8,643 nucleotides of DNA, from the NCBI GenBank assembly GCA_903953805.1, contig CAJBLC010000020.1, positions 1 through 8,643 of the forward strand, read 5' to 3'. Positions within the stretch are counted from its first letter, which is position 1. Every line of letters begins with the position of its first letter. Position numbers and translations under genes: made by a program. Under the pieces are notes generated by a model that saw only the letters and a list, made by a program, of their open reading frames with translations, made no database searches and was not told the origin of the DNA. Of this stretch, positions 6,231-8,643 are shown in pieces. This stretch comes from an uncultured Actinomycetes bacterium. GTDB lineage: Bacteria; Actinomycetota; Actinomycetes; Nanopelagicales; Nanopelagicaceae.

Positions 6231-7535
6231 ATGAGTGAAGAGATCAGCAAGCAAGAGGAGTTCGTCCTTCGTACGCTAGAGGAGCGCTCTATTCGCTTTG
6301 TCCGACTCTGGTTCACCGACGTCCTCGGCTTCCTGAAGTCAGTGGCGATCGCACCTGCCGAGCTCGATTCAGCATTTGCTGAAGGTATTGGCTTCGATGG
6401 CTCTTCCATTGAAGGTTATGCCCGCGTGACCGAGTCCGATATGTTGGCGAAGCCAGATGCATCGACCTTTGCGATTCTTCCATGGCGTACCGCGGCACCT
6501 GGTGCTGCTCGCATGATCTGCGACATCACCATGCCAGATGGATCACCATCAGCATCTGATCCACGAAATGTTTTAAAGCGCACACTCCAGCGCGCAGCTG
6601 ATATGGGGTACACCTGTTACACGCATCCCGAGTTGGAGTTCTTCCTTTTTAAGAATGCACCTGACGATGGTGCATCGCCTATTCCGGTTGATCAAGGTGG
6701 GTACTTCGACCACACTCCAACTGCAGTAGGACAAGATTTCCGCCGCCAAGCGATCACCATGCTTGAGGCCATGGGAGTATCTGTTGAGTTCTCACATCAT
6801 GAAGGTGCACCAGGACAGCAAGAGATCGATCTTCGTTATGCCGATGCCTTAAGCACTGCAGATAACATCATGACGGCACGTCATGTGATTAAAGAGGTCG
6901 CTCTCGATCAAGGTGTTCATGCTTCCTTTATGCCAAAGCCATTTACTAATCATCCGGGTTCTGGAATGCATACCCACTTCTCACTCTTTAAAGGTGAGGC
7001 CAATGCGCTCTATAAAGAAGGAGAGCCATATGGTCTCTCTGAAGTTGGTCGCTCCTTTATCGCAGGCATCTTGAAGCATGCCCGGGAATTCACTGCGATC
7101 ACCAACCAATTCGTAAATTCGTATAAGCGCTTATCTGGCGAAGGTGAAGCACCGGCATTTGTGACCTGGGGTCACAACGATCGCTCATCACTTGTGCGCA
7201 TTCCTGCCTATAAGCCACTCAAAGAGAACTCGACTCGGGTCGAAGTTCGATCACCAGATTCAGCTTGCAATCCTTATCTCGCCTTCGCCGTCATCATTTC
7301 AGCTGGGTTGAAGGGCGTGGAAGGTAAGTACATCCTCACCGATAATGATTCGCCAGAAGCCCTACCTACGAGCCTTGATGAAGCGATTAAGGCGATGGAG
7401 AGCTCAGAGCTCGTTCGCCAGACGCTGGGGGAGTCGGTCTTTGAATATGTCCTCCGAAATAAGCGTGCTGAGTGGAACGAATACCGCAAGCAGGTCAGCG
7501 CCTACGAGATCAATAGATATTTGCCGATCCTCTAA
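6231..7535 (+). CDS. glnA2: GlnA2-type glutamine synthetase-family enzyme
   Basis: A 434-residue class I glutamine synthetase. The N-terminal beta-grasp domain carries FVLRTLEERSIRFVRLWFTD (11-30) and GFDGSSIEGY (54-63, with the ammonium-site Asp D56). Catalytic-domain motifs are HPELEF (132-137, metal ligands E134 and E136), HHEGAPGQQE (189-198), GSGMHTH (243-249), NSYKRL (296-301), GEAP (305-308, flap Glu E306) and RVEVRSPDSACNPYL (336-350). It most resembles the actinobacterial GlnA2 group (Rv2222c type). The NLYxLP adenylylation motif of GlnA1 is absent, so GlnE control is not expected. The enzyme makes glutamine from glutamate, ammonia and ATP, but a Streptomyces GlnA2 has been described as a gamma-glutamylpolyamine synthetase, so amines are an alternative substrate. 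The segment after GVEGK (362-366) is shorter than in the mycobacterial protein as I recall it. It is divergent from ggt, and the leu leader follows 21 bp after its stop. No clear Shine-Dalgarno precedes the ATG. Confidence 0.92.
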   Translation: MSEEISKQEEFVLRTLEERSIRFVRLWFTDVLGFLKSVAIAPAELDSAFAEGIGFDGSSIEGYARVTESDMLAKPDASTFAILPWRTAAPGAARMICDITMPDGSPSASDPRNVLKRTLQRAADMGYTCYTHPELEFFLFKNAPDDGASPIPVDQGGYFDHTPTAVGQDFRRQAITMLEAMGVSVEFSHHEGAPGQQEIDLRYADALSTADNIMTARHVIKEVALDQGVHASFMPKPFTNHPGSGMHTHFSLFKGEANALYKEGEPYGLSEVGRSFIAGILKHAREFTAITNQFVNSYKRLSGEGEAPAFVTWGHNDRSSLVRIPAYKPLKENSTRVEVRSPDSACNPYLAFAVIISAGLKGVEGKYILTDNDSPEALPTSLDEAIKAMESSELVRQTLGESVFEYVLRNKRAEWNEYRKQVSAYEINRYLPIL

Positions 7536-7549
7536 GGCTGATTTAGAGT
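7521..7549 (+). promoter_or_regulatory. candidate promoter of the leu leader and leuA
   Basis: TTGCCG (7521-7526) and TAGAGT (7544-7549) are separated by exactly 17 bases. The -35 box lies within the last codons of glnA. Seven bases separate the -10 box from the ATG of the leader peptide, so the transcript would begin at about 7556-7557 and the peptide would be translated from a leaderless end. No terminator separates glnA from this promoter, so some read-through from glnA is possible. Confidence 0.5.
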
Positions 7550-7556
7550 TATCCCT

Positions 7557-7601
7557 ATGAAGCGCAGCCTCCTCCTTAGCTGCCGTGGCGGGGCCAAGTA
7601 A
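7557..7601 (+). CDS. leuL: leu leader peptide with three consecutive Leu codons
   Basis: A 14-codon open frame encodes MKRSLLLSCRGGAK and ends in TAA. Codons 5-7 are CTC CTC CTT (7569-7577), a run of three leucines, directly upstream of a leucine-biosynthesis gene and of competing hairpins. This is the classic layout of ribosome-mediated attenuation: low charged tRNA-Leu stalls the ribosome at these codons and changes the downstream RNA fold. Leucine leader peptides in front of leuA have been predicted in several Actinobacteria. No Shine-Dalgarno precedes the ATG, but a TAGAGT hexamer ends seven bases upstream, consistent with leaderless translation. The Leu codons lie in the loop of a small hairpin whose arms are GCAGC (7564-7568) and GCTGC (7579-7583). 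Too short for homology; the call rests on composition and position. Confidence 0.8.
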   Translation: MKRSLLLSCRGGAK

Positions 7602-7652
7602 CCGGTCCCCTCGCCGCGGGGTTTGGCGTTGCCGGTAACGAGCCAGTCCCCG
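7563..7652 (+). promoter_or_regulatory. leuA attenuator region with competing hairpins
   Basis: Three structures can be drawn by eye. Hairpin A pairs 7584-7593 with 7608-7618 (CGTGGCGGGG against CCCTCGCCGCG, one bulged T at 7611 and one G-U pair). Hairpin B pairs ACCGG (7601-7605) with CCGGT (7632-7636) and encloses CCCC (7607-7610) with GGGG (7618-7621). Hairpin D pairs CGGGG (7617-7621) with CCCCG (7648-7652) and continues inward through TTGGC (7623-7627) and GCCAG (7642-7646), with GTT/AAC (7628-7630/7637-7639) further in. B excludes both A and D. A ribosome stalled at the Leu codons would cover the 5' arm of A and favour B; passing ribosomes would favour D. D has no U-tract after it, so whether it ends transcription, needs a factor, or acts on translation is open. 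Confidence 0.6.
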
Positions 7653-7661
7653 ACACCCAAT

Positions 7662-7667
7662 AAGGAG
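7662..7667 (+). promoter_or_regulatory. strong Shine-Dalgarno of leuA
   Basis: AAGGAG lies seven bases before the leuA ATG at 7675 and fixes that start. The seven bases TAAGGAG (7661-7667) are perfectly complementary to CTCCTTA (7572-7578) in the leader peptide's Leu codons, so the leader could mask this site. Confidence 0.85.
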
Positions 7668-7674
7668 TTTTTAA

Positions 7675-8643
7675 ATGTCATTTCCCAAGCAGACCCCATC
7701 AAAGATGCCTGTGCATCGCTATGCACCATTTATTCCCGTTGATCTTCACGATCGCACCTGGCCAACAAAGCAGATAACAAAGACACCACAGTGGTGTTCA
7801 GTAGATCTTCGCGATGGCAATCAAGCTCTTATTGATCCCATGGATCCCGCCCGCAAACTTGCCATGTTTAAGTTGCTCGTTGCGATGGGTTACAAAGAGA
7901 TTGAAGTCGGATTCCCATCAGCATCGCAGACTGACTTTGACTTTGTTCGCAAGATTATCGACGAGAAGCTCATTCCAGATGATGTTGTGATCCAAGTTTT
8001 GACTCAGGCGCGCGAACCTCTTATCCGCCGTACCTACGAATCACTTAAGGGTGCAAAGCAGGCAGTTGTCCACTTGTACAACTCCACATCCACACTTCAG
8101 CGACGCGTCGTCTTTGGGCAAGATAAGGCCGGTATCAAAAAGATCGCAACTGACGCTGCGCAGCTCTGCATGGATCTTCGTTCAATGGTTCCGGATACCA
8201 AGATCTTCTTTGAATACTCACCAGAGTCATACACCGGTACCGAGTTGGAATTCGCCCTAGAAGTTTGCGATGCAGTAAACGATATCTTCAAGCCAACTCC
8301 TGATCACAAGACAATTATTAATCTTCCAGCAACAGTTGAGATGGCAACACCAAATGTCTACGCAGATTCCATTGAGTGGATGCATCGCCACCTTAAATAT
8401 CGTGACAGCATTGTTCTCTCACTTCACCCACACAATGATCGTGGTACTGGAGTTGCCGCTGCCGAACTTGGCTACCTTGCAGGTGCTGATCGCATCGAAG
8501 GAACGCTCTTTGGAAATGGTGAGCGCACTGGAAATGTCTGCCTCGTGACTCTTGGTTTGAATATGTTTAGCCACGGAATTGATCCGCATATTGATTTCTC
8601 TAATATCGATGAGATCCGTCGCACCGTTGAATATTGCAACCAA
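7675..8643 (+). CDS. leuA: 2-isopropylmalate synthase (3' end outside window)
   Basis: The first 323 residues of LeuA, which condenses acetyl-CoA with 2-ketoisovalerate in the first committed step of leucine synthesis. Visible are the N-terminal segment and most of the TIM-barrel catalytic domain: SVDLRDGNQALIDPM (42-56) with R46 and the metal ligand D47, EVGFPSASQTDFDF (77-90), HLYNSTS (133-139), EYSPESY (180-186) with E184, NLPATVE (216-222), the metal-binding HPH at 251-253 in SLHPHNDRG, and GNGERTGN (280-287). The sequence style and long N-terminus match the actinobacterial LeuA group (LeuA type 2), normally about 560-640 residues, so the rest of the barrel and the leucine-binding regulatory domain should lie past the window edge. 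The start at 7675 is set by an AAGGAG seven bases upstream. Expression is probably controlled by the leader peptide and attenuator just before it, besides feedback by leucine, which is known in the family. Confidence 0.96.
   Translation, partial: MSFPKQTPSKMPVHRYAPFIPVDLHDRTWPTKQITKTPQWCSVDLRDGNQALIDPMDPARKLAMFKLLVAMGYKEIEVGFPSASQTDFDFVRKIIDEKLIPDDVVIQVLTQAREPLIRRTYESLKGAKQAVVHLYNSTSTLQRRVVFGQDKAGIKKIATDAAQLCMDLRSMVPDTKIFFEYSPESYTGTELEFALEVCDAVNDIFKPTPDHKTIINLPATVEMATPNVYADSIEWMHRHLKYRDSIVLSLHPHNDRGTGVAAAELGYLAGADRIEGTLFGNGERTGNVCLVTLGLNMFSHGIDPHIDFSNIDEIRRTVEYCNQ

Noticed and set aside
7617..7672. Hairpin 7617-7652 plus TTTTT at 7668-7672 as an ordinary intrinsic terminator
   Set aside because: The T-run starts 15 bases after the stem and follows the Shine-Dalgarno, so it is not a standard U-tract. 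I keep the hairpin only as part of the attenuator.
7532..7729. 65-codon minus-strand open frame across the leu leader
   Set aside because: It runs antisense over the promoter, leader peptide and leuA start, with no motif; the leucine leader explains this region better.
8419..8643. Open frame on the minus strand at the right edge
   Set aside because: It lies fully antisense to the HPHND and GNGERTGN motifs of leuA and shows no family feature.

Overview
This window looks like a compact, gene-dense chromosomal stretch from an actinobacterium of moderate GC content, with almost no spare DNA. The lineage call rests on several family-level signals: an RNase HI/histidine-phosphatase fusion directly behind a coiled-coil zinc-ribbon gene (the arrangement of Rv2229c-Rv2228c in Mycobacterium), a GlnA2-type glutamine synthetase whose N-terminus closely matches the mycobacterial protein as I remember it, and a LeuA of the long actinobacterial type behind a leucine-rich leader peptide. 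A small-genome, streamlined actinobacterium (for example a freshwater planktonic lineage) would fit the tiny intergenic gaps and the apparent leaderless genes, but that is inference. I see no mobile element, tRNA, rRNA or CRISPR array.

Layout. Positions 1-1649 (+): the 3' part of a zinc-ribbon coiled-coil protein gene, then the RNase HI/phosphatase fusion, overlapping by one base (TAATG). Positions 1646-6170 (-): a likely three-gene unit read right to left: a gamma-glutamyltransferase-family hydrolase (ggt-like), then tldD, then a tldE/pmbA partner. tldD and tldE overlap as ATGA, and the last four bases (TTAA) are shared with the stop of the convergent RNase H gene. A 60-bp divergent gap (6171-6230) separates ggt from glnA. 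Positions 6231-7535 (+): GlnA2-type glutamine synthetase-family enzyme. Positions 7536-7674: a leader region with a 14-codon peptide carrying three consecutive Leu codons, competing RNA hairpins and a strong Shine-Dalgarno. From 7675 to the right edge: leuA, 2-isopropylmalate synthase, cut by the window end.

How it may work together. The minus-strand unit looks like a cytoplasmic peptide-catabolism module: a gamma-glutamyl hydrolase plus the TldD/TldE zinc protease pair. Opposite it, glnA makes gamma-glutamyl linkages (glutamine, or possibly gamma-glutamyl amines). The shared divergent control region could therefore balance making and breaking gamma-glutamyl bonds. leuA is a separate biosynthetic unit that seems to sense charged tRNA-Leu through its leader peptide. 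ggt, tldD and the leu leader peptide all carry a TAnnnT -10 hexamer ending six or seven bases before the ATG, which predicts leaderless transcripts.

The most interesting parts are the leuA attenuation region, the repeated leaderless-promoter motif, and the atypical GGT/TldDE/GlnA2 neighbourhood. Nothing in the window looks like a wholly unknown defence or mobile system.
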